Below, piece by piece: positions 29,230 through 37,053 of a stretch of DNA of 64,000 nt. Within the stretch, counting starts at the first letter, position 1, and each line of letters opens with the position of its first letter. The position numbers and the translations under genes were made by a program. The notes beneath the pieces are model-generated. The model worked only from the letters and a program-made list of their open reading frames with translations. It was not told the origin of the DNA and did not search any database. The DNA is from Pediococcus parvulus (GTDB lineage: Bacteria; Bacillota; Bacilli; Lactobacillales; Lactobacillaceae): NCBI RefSeq assembly GCF_007990205.1, contig NZ_BJWE01000002.1, positions 49,412 through 113,411 on the forward strand. Direction: 5' to 3'.

Positions 29230-29370
29230 AGTAAAAGTTAGCAAAGCGTATCGCTTTGCATTTTGAGAGGTTAGTATTTAGTCCGGTATGGTTTCAAAAT
29301 GGTTTTAGGAGTTTCCCTATAACTGAATCACTACTCAGTAGGGGACGAAAAACGTAATACTTCGGAGGAA
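29230..29370 (+). ncRNA. Candidate retron msr-msd RNA
   Basis: The segment between the promoter and the RT ribosome site folds into three consecutive hairpins. H1 is GCAAAGCG-TAT-CGCTTTGC (29241-29259). H2 pairs CATTTTGAGA (29259-29268) with TTTCAAAATG (29292-29301). H3 spans 29302-29353, with GTTTT/AAAAC outside and CCCT-ATA-ACTGA / TCAGT-AGGG inside. TTAGC (29238-29242) sits directly before H1 and matches the T-T-A-G-C context of the branching guanosine in known retrons such as Eco1 (from memory). I find only a weak a1/a2 pairing, so the ends are uncertain. Confidence 0.6.
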
Positions 29371-29379
29371 GAAAAATAG

Positions 29380-31122
29380 ATGAAAGACCTCTTTTGGACG
29401 AAAAATAATACTGATATAAAGCGTCAATTTCCCGATTTAAAGTCGGCTCGCGAATTGGCGTCTTTTTTGTCTATTAAATATTCGCAATTAACTTATTATG
29501 TATCGAAGGGGAAAAAATATAAAAGCTTTCAAGTAAAAAAAAAGAATGGTGAAATTAGAATACTGGAGGCACCAATTGTAGGCTTGCTATTGATACAAAA
29601 GAAATTAGCCTATACATTGGGTCTTATTTATACTCCTTCACCAAGTGCAATGGGTTTTGTAAAAGGAAGAGGCATCCGAAAAAATGCGCAAGTTCACGTA
29701 AATTCAAGAGAGGTTTTGAATCTTGATGTTGAAAACTTTTTTCCAAGTATTCGTAGTAATCTTGTATTCGGTGTGTTTCACAAATTTTTTAGATTCAATA
29801 TAAAGCTTAGTGACACATTAACTAAGTTAGTTTGTTTGGATGGTGCTCTGCCCCAAGGCGCTCCTACATCTCCGATTCTTTCTAATATTATAATGAATAG
29901 CATAGATAGAAAGTTCACGGCACTTGCAAGATCAAATCATTGTTTATATACAAGATATGTGGATGATATTACTTTCTCATCTAGAAATACTATACCCCGA
30001 ACTTTGTTCAGAAATAAAGATGTGTCTGACCTTATAAAGCAAATTTTAAAAGAAAAGGGTTTAAAAGTTAATGAGAATAAGGTCAGACTTAGAAAAAGGT
30101 TTCAGAGACAAGATGTAACCGGAGTTTTGATTAATAAGAAAATAAATGTTCAAAAAAATTATTTAAGATTAACGAGAGCAATATTGCACAGTTTCGAGCT
30201 GAATGAGTATAAAGATGCAAAAAAGGTTTTTTTGAGTCATTATCGCAACGAAAATCATCTAGGAAAGAAAATTGAACCAGAACATGTTGTTAAGGGAATG
30301 ATATCTTATATTTATCAAATAAGAAAGGATCCAAAAGATGATGAAGCTGTTTCCAGAAAGTTGATGCAACGGTTTAATCGTATTAATTGGCCTTACAATA
30401 GCAAATTTGATCAAAAAATATCCAATCCAGTATTATTTCAAAAATTAAATTCGACTTTTCAAGTGTATGTAAGTTTTAAGAAAGAAAATGGTGATTTTGA
30501 CCGATTTACGGGAACCGCTTTTTTATGTAACGGTGAGATATATAGCTGTAGTCATACTTTTGTCCAAGGCTCGAGAAAAAACGTTGGGCCTGAGTTAAAT
30601 GATGCTCAATTAGTGGAATTTGATTCTTTTAAAAAAAACCAGAGAAAATGTTATAAAATTACAAAAATAGAATATAATACAGATCTAGACTTTTGTCATA
30701 TTTATACTAATCATAAATTTGAAGGTGGATTTAGAAAACCAACTACTGCACCATATGAAAATGAAAAGTTACAAGTGGTAGGTTTTCCGAGTATTCTTGA
30801 TCACAATAATACAGTAGGACTTTATCAAAAAAGTGGAAGAATAACTAGTACCTTCTCTGAACCTAACCCAGACTATGATAAAGAAAAAGGGGAGGTTGAA
30901 GATGGAAAATTGTTCATGCCCTTGAAACAAAGATTACTTATAAACACTGACGCTACTATACTTGAAGGAAATAGTGGTGGACCAATATTGACAAAAGATC
31001 TTGTTGTTATTGGAATAGTTTTAAAAGGCCAAAATAGAGAGAGTGCTACAAATAACACAGCGCTGGATTTTAATTTTGCTTTGAACAGCGATTTTTTAAT
31101 GAAAAAATATTATCTAAAATAG
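29380..31122 (+). CDS. Retron-type reverse transcriptase fused to trypsin-like serine protease
   Basis: The 580-residue protein has two parts. Residues about 40-300 are a retron RT: GFVKGRGIRKNAQVHV with the N-A-x-x-H block (102-106), Asp116 in LNLDVENFFPSI, PQGAPTSP (159-165), YVDD (193-196) and DVTGVLINKK (245-254), the retron V-T-G region. Residues about 350-580 are a trypsin-like peptidase: His392 (SCSHTF), Asp435 or Asp437 (NTDLDFCHIY) and Ser532 (EGNSGGPIL). Both active sites look intact. GGAGGA lies 10 bases before the ATG. Retrons make msDNA and act as toxin or abortive phage-defence units; here the effector would be the protease. No separate effector gene follows. Confidence 0.9.
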   Translation: MKDLFWTKNNTDIKRQFPDLKSARELASFLSIKYSQLTYYVSKGKKYKSFQVKKKNGEIRILEAPIVGLLLIQKKLAYTLGLIYTPSPSAMGFVKGRGIRKNAQVHVNSREVLNLDVENFFPSIRSNLVFGVFHKFFRFNIKLSDTLTKLVCLDGALPQGAPTSPILSNIIMNSIDRKFTALARSNHCLYTRYVDDITFSSRNTIPRTLFRNKDVSDLIKQILKEKGLKVNENKVRLRKRFQRQDVTGVLINKKINVQKNYLRLTRAILHSFELNEYKDAKKVFLSHYRNENHLGKKIEPEHVVKGMISYIYQIRKDPKDDEAVSRKLMQRFNRINWPYNSKFDQKISNPVLFQKLNSTFQVYVSFKKENGDFDRFTGTAFLCNGEIYSCSHTFVQGSRKNVGPELNDAQLVEFDSFKKNQRKCYKITKIEYNTDLDFCHIYTNHKFEGGFRKPTTAPYENEKLQVVGFPSILDHNNTVGLYQKSGRITSTFSEPNPDYDKEKGEVEDGKLFMPLKQRLLINTDATILEGNSGGPILTKDLVVIGIVLKGQNRESATNNTALDFNFALNSDFLMKKYYLK

Positions 31123-31236
31123 TGTAGCAATGTAAAATGATGGTCTTCAAATTGGTGCTTTTTTGTTAAATTCTATTGTTGGGACAATATTATTGGAGAC
31201 CATATGGATTGCCTGAAAGCATAGTTCGGTGCTAAA

Positions 31237-31284
31237 TTAATAAGGACCAGGTGTAAAAATCAAATAGAAAAAGCTAATTGCAAA
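31237..31284 (-). pseudogene. Short VanZ-like gene fragment
   Basis: The minus strand reads FAISFFYLIFTPGPY and then TAA. This matches the segment ISVFYLIFTPGTYS of the intact VanZ-like protein just to the right. It is a scrap of a second vanZ-like gene at the edge of the retron island. Confidence 0.5.
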
Positions 31285-31288
31285 AAAG

Positions 31289-31323
31289 TCCTCAGAATTT
31301 TCCATTCTGAAGGCTTTTTTCTT
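31289..31323. terminator. Bidirectional terminator between retron and vanZ-like gene
   Basis: CCTCAGAAT pairs with ATTCTGAAGG around TTTCC. A T run follows on the plus strand and A residues precede it. Confidence 0.6.
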
Positions 31324-31834
31324 CACTGCGTATAAATAAATTGAACGGGGTCATTAGATAGAAACCAAGGACAACTCCTAGTCCGTTATGAATGACATCC
31401 ATGATATCTACAGTTCGATTGATGTGAACAAGTTGATCTAAGACAAACTGACCGCCTTCGTTAAATAGGGCAATGCCCAAAGCGATGAGCAAAACTTCAA
31501 ATAAAACTGGTCGATCTCTAAAACCAAAGATATATAGATAGACACCAGCTGGAATGGTCATGATTACATTCAGGATGGCCTGCATACTGTAATCACGGTA
31601 GGGAATTGCAACTACTTTTGCGTAACCTACATGAATGGTTTGAAAAACAGCATTCATACTGAATGAATAAGTACCAGGCGTGAAAATTAAGTAAAAAACA
31701 CTAATAACATAGATGATGAAGGTGGTTCTTACTAAAATTGAAAATGGTGATGGATTTACACGCATTTTTTTGATGTTGTAGACGGCAACTAGTAATGAAA
31801 TTATTACAAACGGTAAATATTGAAGTATTGTCAT
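31292..31834 (-). CDS. VanZ-like membrane protein
   Basis: This membrane protein of about 180 residues has four to five helices and the VanZ-family pattern: YLIFTPGTYSF after an early helix, NVIMTIPAGVYLYI, a conserved Glu in ALFNEGGQFV, and NRTVDIMDVIHNGLGVVLGF near the C-terminus. VanZ proteins influence teicoplanin and lipoglycopeptide resistance in some Firmicutes, but most chromosomal members have no known role. The ATG at 31834 follows a GGAGGTGG ribosome site; a further upstream start is possible. The tail overlaps the terminator by the stop region. Confidence 0.8.
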   Translation of the reverse strand: MTILQYLPFVIISLLVAVYNIKKMRVNPSPFSILVRTTFIIYVISVFYLIFTPGTYSFSMNAVFQTIHVGYAKVVAIPYRDYSMQAILNVIMTIPAGVYLYIFGFRDRPVLFEVLLIALGIALFNEGGQFVLDQLVHINRTVDIMDVIHNGLGVVLGFYLMTPFNLFIRSEEKSLQNGKF

Positions 31835-32046
31835 TGAACCACCTCCCAAATTGATTAATGTTTTAATTGTATCGCATATTTAACTAGAATAAAACCTTTA
31901 AGCATAAGGGTTTTAGTTAACTTTTTCTAAATATCTTTGCACTTCCTTAAACTTTTTCAAAAAAAGATTGCATTCGAATTCAGAAAGCTATATGATGAAC
32001 TTGTAAAGAAATTGTAATATTTATGTAACATTTGGAGGCGGTTTTG

Positions 32047-32502
32047 ATGAAAAAAGTAATGCGCTTTTTATTGGTTGTTGGATTAGCAATGGGGATGTTT
32101 ATGTTAACGAATAGTACGGAAACTCAGGCCGCTTCCCGAACTTCCGTACCAGTTGCAATGCGAGGCAAATGGTACTTAACTAAACAAACAGGATTGAACG
32201 TTAAAAAGACGTCCATGGTTGGTTTAAATCATACCGTTATGGAAAAGACATACGGTAAGTATATGGTATTCAAACCTTACTATAAGGGTAGCTATTCACT
32301 TTCCGATAAACGATGGGGATTTGGTTTCTTCTTCAAATTAGTCACGGTTAAAGGAAAGAATGGTCGCAACTACAAGGCATTGGCAATGTGGGGTCAAGGC
32401 CCTGAAGCACAACTATATTACAAGAAGCTTAATAAAAATGAACGGCATAGTTTATCATGGCGTAAAACGATTAAATTAATGAATGGTCAAAAAAAATTCT
32501 AG
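32047..32502 (+). CDS. Small secreted protein of unknown function
   Basis: This protein of about 151 residues begins with a signal peptide (MKKVMRFLLVVGLAMGMFML, probable cleavage after TQA near residue 30). The mature part is basic and rich in Tyr/Trp/Lys (MRGKWYLTK, SYSLSDKRWGFGFF, KLMNGQKKF at the end). Similar small 'GKWY' secreted proteins are common in lactobacilli, but I know no function. The start at 32047 has GGAGG 7 bases upstream; the ATG-like start at 32032 precedes that ribosome site. It is probably monocistronic. Confidence 0.7.
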   Translation: MKKVMRFLLVVGLAMGMFMLTNSTETQAASRTSVPVAMRGKWYLTKQTGLNVKKTSMVGLNHTVMEKTYGKYMVFKPYYKGSYSLSDKRWGFGFFFKLVTVKGKNGRNYKALAMWGQGPEAQLYYKKLNKNERHSLSWRKTIKLMNGQKKF

Positions 32503-32554
32503 CGTCTGGCTTTACCATTTGGGTTAAAATCTTTATAATAGTAGGAGCACTGTG

Positions 32555-32602
32555 ATGAAAGTATTTTCGAAGTTGGTAATCTGTGATAACATAGCGCAGT
32601 AA
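32555..32602 (+). CDS. Possible 15-residue leader peptide
   Basis: GGAG, 8 bases upstream, precedes ATG AAA GTA and an open frame of 15 codons (MKVFSKLVICDNIAQ). A -10-like TATAAT lies upstream near 32534. It could be a leader peptide for the DUF2187-type gene, or chance. Confidence 0.2.
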   Translation: MKVFSKLVICDNIAQ

Positions 32603-32682
32603 TCAGAGAAACTTTCTGAGACAGGAGTAAGCTTTGAGACATAAATTAAGTTTTTGAGGATACCCACGAAAGGATGCTAATA

Positions 32683-32922
32683 ATGGAAAAAAATGAAGAA
32701 GAACCAGTCAAGAAGCCTTTTGATGTTGGCGATAAAGTACACGTTAAAAAAACTGCTTTGTTACCAACTGGATTTGACGGACAAGTTGGAAAAGTATATG
32801 AAAACTCTATCTTGATTGATATTGATCCTGATACGGTGGCTAAGGCTCGTAGCGAAGAGTTACACGATTTACATGGACGAGTAATTGTCCGTTTTGCTGA
32901 AGCTAAAAAGATTGAAGCATAA
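32683..32922 (+). CDS. DUF2187-family small protein
   Basis: This protein of about 79 residues contains KPFDVGDKVHVKKTALLPTGFDGQVGKVYENSILIDI, a small beta-barrel KOW/SH3-like pattern seen in DUF2187 (YkvS-like) proteins. The C-terminus is helical (VIVRFAEAKKIEA). The function is unknown; the fold suggests nucleic-acid or protein binding. I chose the ATG at 32683 because AAAGGA ends 8 bases before it; the ATG at 32674 overlaps the ribosome site. Confidence 0.65.
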   Translation: MEKNEEEPVKKPFDVGDKVHVKKTALLPTGFDGQVGKVYENSILIDIDPDTVAKARSEELHDLHGRVIVRFAEAKKIEA

Positions 32923-32956
32923 TGTATTATTGAGATAAATAGAATATCGGTTTTCG

Positions 32957-32998
32957 AAAAGAAGGAATCTGCTGGTTAAGCAAATCCCTTCTTTTTTA
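32957..32998 (+). terminator. Terminator after DUF2187 gene
   Basis: AAAAGAAGG...TTGC-type stem pairs with GCAAATCCCTTCTTTT, and T residues follow. Confidence 0.6.
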
Positions 32999-33038
32999 CG
33001 CTGTTTTAATATAATTCACATTTTTATTTAATTTTGGG

Positions 33039-33102
33039 TTGACACAGCACCTAAACGGAACTGCATTTAGATTAAATTATGATTAGATGCTTTCTCATAA
33101 TT
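33039..33102 (+). promoter_or_regulatory. Promoter and leader hairpin of first oppA-like gene
   Basis: TTGACA (33039-33044) is followed 17 bases later by the weak -10 candidate TGCATT. A hairpin AATTATGA (33075-33082) / TCATAATT (33095-33102) has the loop TTAGATGCTTTC. The same layout, with the related loop GACGGTTTCTCA, precedes the second oppA-like gene. Confidence 0.5.
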
Positions 33103-33134
33103 AAATGTAAGCAGGCAAGGGAGTTGTACAAGTA

Positions 33135-34784
33135 ATGAAAATTAAGAAGCGAACAGCAACGATTTTGGCAGTCGTTCCACTGTTACTACTGGCTGCATGT
33201 GGTAATGGGAGTTCTGCATCGATCAGCAAGGGCAATTTGGCAACTAAACAGGTGGTCAATTGGACAGAATCTTCAGAGTTACCATCAATTGATCCATCGT
33301 TAGCAACTGATGAGATTAGTTTTAACCTCTTAAATAACACCAATGAAGGGTTATATCGATTAGGCAAGAATAATAAAATCGAACCCGGAATGGCAACTAA
33401 GACCACTGTTTCAAAAGATGGCAAAACTTACAAGTTTACATTACGTAAGAATGCCAAATGGAGTAATGGTGACTCAGTAACCGCCCAAGATTTCGTTTAT
33501 TCGTGGCAACGAATTAACAATCCCAAGACAGGTTCACAGTATGCATACCTGTACAGTGGAGTTAAAAATGCGGATCAAATTCAAGCAGGCAAAAAAGCAG
33601 TTTCAACTTTAGGAATTAAAGCTACTGGTAAATATAAATTGACTGTAAAATTGGATAAGGCAATTCCATACTTTAAGTTGTTAATGGGCTTTCCAAGCTT
33701 CTTCCCACAGGATCAAAAAGTGGCTCAGAAGTACGGCAGTAAGTATGCAACACAGAGTAAGTACCAAGTTTACAATGGTCCATTTACCTTACAAGGATGG
33801 ACGGGTACTAACAACAAGTGGAGTTTAGTAAAGAACAAAAAGTACTGGGATAAAAAACATGTGACCTTAACCAAGATTAATGATCAAGTTGTGAAGGACA
33901 CTGAGACTGGTTTGAATCAGTTCCAAGGTAAACAAGTCGATCAAACCGCCATTTCCGGAACGCAGGTAGCTAACTTGAAGAACAGTAAATCCTTCTTCTT
34001 AGGCCGTGAAGCGCGAAATGCCTATCTTGAATACAACTACAAAAAGATTAAAGCTTTCCGAAACTTGAATATTCGTCAAGCAATGTCGTTAGCAATTAAT
34101 CGTAAGCAGTTAGTAACTAAAGTTTTGGCAGATGGTTCAACCACACCAAAAGGTTTCGTTACCGATGGTTTGGCAAGCAATCCGAAGACAGGTGAAGATT
34201 TCGCTAAGGAAGCATACAATGGTGGAACTGGAGTTACCTATAACTTAAAAGAAGCTAAAAAGTTATGGGCCAAAGGTTTGAAACAAGAAGGCAAGAAGAG
34301 TGTTACTTATACTTTGATGTCTGATGATACAGATGTGGGTAAGAAGACTACTGAGTTCTTGCAAAAACAACTCGAAAAATTACCAGGATTGAAGATCAAC
34401 GTTGAAAACATCCCCTATAAGACACGTTTAGCGCGTTCTGCAAAGGGACAATTCCAGTTAGTTGTGACGCTTTGGGGAGCTGATTTCTCCGATCCAATTT
34501 CTGATTTAGGTTTGTTCACTTCAACAAACAGCTTTAACAATGGTAAATGGGGTAACAAAGAATACGATAAGTTGATTGATGCAGCTAATAATGGTGATGC
34601 TAACAACACTGAAAAGCGTTGGGAAGACATGGTCAAGGCTGAAAAGCTTTTGATGAGTCAGCAAGCCAATGCACCACTTTACAATGGTGTCGCACCACAA
34701 CTGATCAACACTAAAGTGAAGGGTTATGTTTACAATACAGCCGGTGTGCCATGGAACTGGAAGGGTATGTACGTAACCAAGTAA
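33135..34784 (+). CDS. Peptide ABC transporter substrate-binding lipoprotein (OppA-like), copy 1
   Basis: The 549-residue family 5 extracellular solute-binding protein has a lipoprotein signal (basic start, then LLLLAACGNG, Cys at about 22). The SBP_bac_5 signature appears as LYRLGKNNKIEPGMAT, FTLRKNAKWSNGDSVTAQDFVYSWQR and IRQAMSLAINRKQLV. It should capture oligopeptides at the cell surface and deliver them to an Opp permease; no permease or ATPase genes lie nearby, so it must use a transporter encoded elsewhere. The next gene is a close paralogue with its own promoter. Confidence 0.9.
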   Translation: MKIKKRTATILAVVPLLLLAACGNGSSASISKGNLATKQVVNWTESSELPSIDPSLATDEISFNLLNNTNEGLYRLGKNNKIEPGMATKTTVSKDGKTYKFTLRKNAKWSNGDSVTAQDFVYSWQRINNPKTGSQYAYLYSGVKNADQIQAGKKAVSTLGIKATGKYKLTVKLDKAIPYFKLLMGFPSFFPQDQKVAQKYGSKYATQSKYQVYNGPFTLQGWTGTNNKWSLVKNKKYWDKKHVTLTKINDQVVKDTETGLNQFQGKQVDQTAISGTQVANLKNSKSFFLGREARNAYLEYNYKKIKAFRNLNIRQAMSLAINRKQLVTKVLADGSTTPKGFVTDGLASNPKTGEDFAKEAYNGGTGVTYNLKEAKKLWAKGLKQEGKKSVTYTLMSDDTDVGKKTTEFLQKQLEKLPGLKINVENIPYKTRLARSAKGQFQLVVTLWGADFSDPISDLGLFTSTNSFNNGKWGNKEYDKLIDAANNGDANNTEKRWEDMVKAEKLLMSQQANAPLYNGVAPQLINTKVKGYVYNTAGVPWNWKGMYVTK

Positions 34785-34804
34785 TTGATAATTAGATCAA
34801 AATT

Positions 34805-34850
34805 AAAGATTCGTGATGACTGAAACAACAGTTCATTACGAATCTTTTTT
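34805..34850 (+). terminator. Terminator between the two oppA-like genes
   Basis: AAAGATTCGT and ACGAATCTTT form the stem and TTTT follows. Confidence 0.7.
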
Positions 34851-34919
34851 GACAATTTTAATATTACTCATAAAATTCACGCTTTTATGACACTTTTTAA
34901 TATTCGTTTAACTTTTGTA

Positions 34920-34989
34920 TTGACAGGAATGCAACCATACGCTATATTTAACATTAAATTCTGGTTAGACGGTTTCTCATAATCAGAAT
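34920..34989 (+). promoter_or_regulatory. Promoter and leader hairpin of second oppA-like gene
   Basis: TTGACA (34920-34925), a 17-base spacer and TATATT (34943-34948) form a good promoter. ATTCTGGTTA (34958-34967) and TAATCAGAAT (34980-34989) form a hairpin with loop GACGGTTTCTCA. Both the arrangement and the TTTCTC loop are shared with copy 1. Confidence 0.6.
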
Positions 34990-35015
34990 CAAAATATAGA
35001 GGAGTTGTTTCGTAG

Positions 35016-36677
35016 ATGAAATTCAAAAAAGGCTCGGTAACTTTATTAGTTGTACTTCCCCTGCTGTTATTAGCTGCATGTGGTAACGGTAAGTCATCTT
35101 CATCAAGTAGTAATGGTGTAGATAAGAGTAATTTAGCTGCAAAACAGGTTGTCAATTGGACAGAAAAATCAGAATTGCCTTCAATTGACCCATCGATTGC
35201 AACTGACCAGATTAGTTTTAATGTGATGAACAATACCAATGAAGGCTTATATCGTTTGGGTAAAAACAATAAGATTCTTCCAGGTATTGCCACCAAGACC
35301 AAAGTATCCAAAGATGGTAAAACGTACACCTTTACCCTTCGCAAAAATGCGAAGTGGAGTAATGGTGACAAAGTAACAGCCAAAGATTTTGTTTATTCTT
35401 GGCAACGCATCAATAATCCAAAAACTGGTTCTCAATATGCATACTTGTACAGTGGTATTAAGAATGCCGACCAGATCCAAGCTGGCAAGAAACCAGTTAG
35501 CAGCTTAGGAATTAAAGCTGATGGCAACTATAAATTAACGGTTACCCTCGAAAAAGCCATTCCATACTTCAAGTTGTTAATGGGCTTCCCAAGTTTCTTC
35601 CCTCAAAATCAAAAAGTAGTGGAGAAATACGGTGACAAATACGCAACGCAAAGTAAATATCAAGTTTACAATGGTCCATTTACCTTACAGGGATGGACGG
35701 GAACCAATAATAAATGGTCATTAGTTAAGAATAAAAATTACTGGGATAAAAAACACGTTTACTTAGATAAATTAAACGATCAAGTTGTTAAAGATACACA
35801 AACCGGATTGAACCTTTTCCAAGGCAAACAAGTGGATCAAACTATCTTATCCGGAACACAAGTGGCAAATATGAAGAGTAGCAAGTCCTTCTTCTTAGGC
35901 CGTGAAGCGCGCAATGCTTATCTTGAATACAACTACAAGAAGATCAAAGCTTTCCAAAACTTAGATATTCGTCAAGCAATGTCGTTAGCAATTAACCGCA
36001 AACAACTGGTTAATAATGTTTTGGCAGATGGATCAACAGTACCAAAGGGCTTCGTTACTGATGGTTTAGCAAGCAATCCTAAGACTGGTGAAGACTTTGC
36101 CAAAGAGGCTTACACTGGTACTGGTGTGAACTATGACCTGACAAAAGCCAAGAAACTTTGGGCAAAGGGATTAAAAGCAGAAGGTAAAAAGAGTGTAACT
36201 TACACCCTGATGGCTGATGATACCGATGCCGGCAAGAAAGCTGCCGAATTCTTACAATCACAGTTGGAAAAATTACCGGGCTTGAAGATCAATGTTCAAA
36301 CGATTCCTTACAAAACACGTTTGGCTCGTTCAGCTAAGGGACAATTCCAATTGGTTATCACGCTTTGGGGAGCTGACTTCTCCGATCCAATCTCTGATTT
36401 AGGCTTATTCACTTCCGATAACAGTTTCAACAATGGTAAGTGGGGCAACAAAGAGTATGATAAGTTAATTGACAAGGCAAACAACGCGGATGCAAATAAT
36501 ACTCAGAAACGTTGGGAAGATATGGTCAAAGCTGAAAAGATTTTGATGAATCAACAAGGAAATGCGCCATTGTATAATGGTGTGGTTCCACAATTAATCA
36601 ATACAAAAGTTAAAGGCTATATTTATAACACTGCCGGTGTTCCTTGGAACTGGAAGGGTGTCTACGTAGAAAAATAG
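35016..36677 (+). CDS. Peptide ABC transporter substrate-binding lipoprotein (OppA-like), copy 2
   Basis: The 553-residue protein is very similar to copy 1 over its whole length, most differing by conservative changes, and arose by tandem duplication. It has the same lipobox (LLLLAACGNG, Cys near 24), followed by a serine-rich linker (KSSSSSSNG) that copy 1 largely lacks. The SBP_bac_5 blocks are the same. Differences are concentrated in the linker and in surface loops, which may mean altered expression or peptide range. GGAGTTG precedes the ATG. Confidence 0.9.
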   Translation: MKFKKGSVTLLVVLPLLLLAACGNGKSSSSSSNGVDKSNLAAKQVVNWTEKSELPSIDPSIATDQISFNVMNNTNEGLYRLGKNNKILPGIATKTKVSKDGKTYTFTLRKNAKWSNGDKVTAKDFVYSWQRINNPKTGSQYAYLYSGIKNADQIQAGKKPVSSLGIKADGNYKLTVTLEKAIPYFKLLMGFPSFFPQNQKVVEKYGDKYATQSKYQVYNGPFTLQGWTGTNNKWSLVKNKNYWDKKHVYLDKLNDQVVKDTQTGLNLFQGKQVDQTILSGTQVANMKSSKSFFLGREARNAYLEYNYKKIKAFQNLDIRQAMSLAINRKQLVNNVLADGSTVPKGFVTDGLASNPKTGEDFAKEAYTGTGVNYDLTKAKKLWAKGLKAEGKKSVTYTLMADDTDAGKKAAEFLQSQLEKLPGLKINVQTIPYKTRLARSAKGQFQLVITLWGADFSDPISDLGLFTSDNSFNNGKWGNKEYDKLIDKANNADANNTQKRWEDMVKAEKILMNQQGNAPLYNGVVPQLINTKVKGYIYNTAGVPWNWKGVYVEK

Positions 36678-37053
36678 ATCACGCAAAGATTCAGATGGCT
36701 GCGAGTTAGCGGCTATTCTGAGTCTTTTGTTGTGTGCACAATTTTTGACTTTCTGAGAGGACCTTGCTACGCTCTATTCAGGGTAGTCAATGATGTAAGT
36801 TAATGAGGGCTAAAAAAATAATTAAATGAAAAACCTACCCGTTTTGGCGAAAAGTTAATTGAGTTAGAAACCGACTTAGCATAACTTTCAACCTGCGTTA
36901 GATTGTGACAATTCAGATTTGGGTGTCACGAGTTAAAAGTAGTCACAAACCTGGTAGAATGGGCTTTTGTCGTAATTATGCATCACAATGTCATTAGATC
37001 TTGGATAGTAGCGGTATACTTTGAACACTTAATCAATCTAGGAGTGAAAGAAT
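36678..37053. other. Intergenic region before degV-like gene
   Basis: It holds the terminator of the second oppA-like gene and a -10-like TATACT (37015-37020) without a clear -35 box. No gene is supported here. Confidence 0.5.
36685..36728 (+). terminator. Terminator after second oppA-like gene
   Basis: AAAGATTCAGAT pairs imperfectly with ATTCTGAGTCTTT around a GC-containing centre, then T residues follow. Confidence 0.55.

Noticed and set aside
29380..31122. Group II intron maturase or diversity-generating retroelement RT
   Set aside because: No group II intron RNA domains, maturase (X/En) domain, template/variable repeats or Avd gene are seen; the N-A-x-x-H and V-T-G blocks fit retrons.
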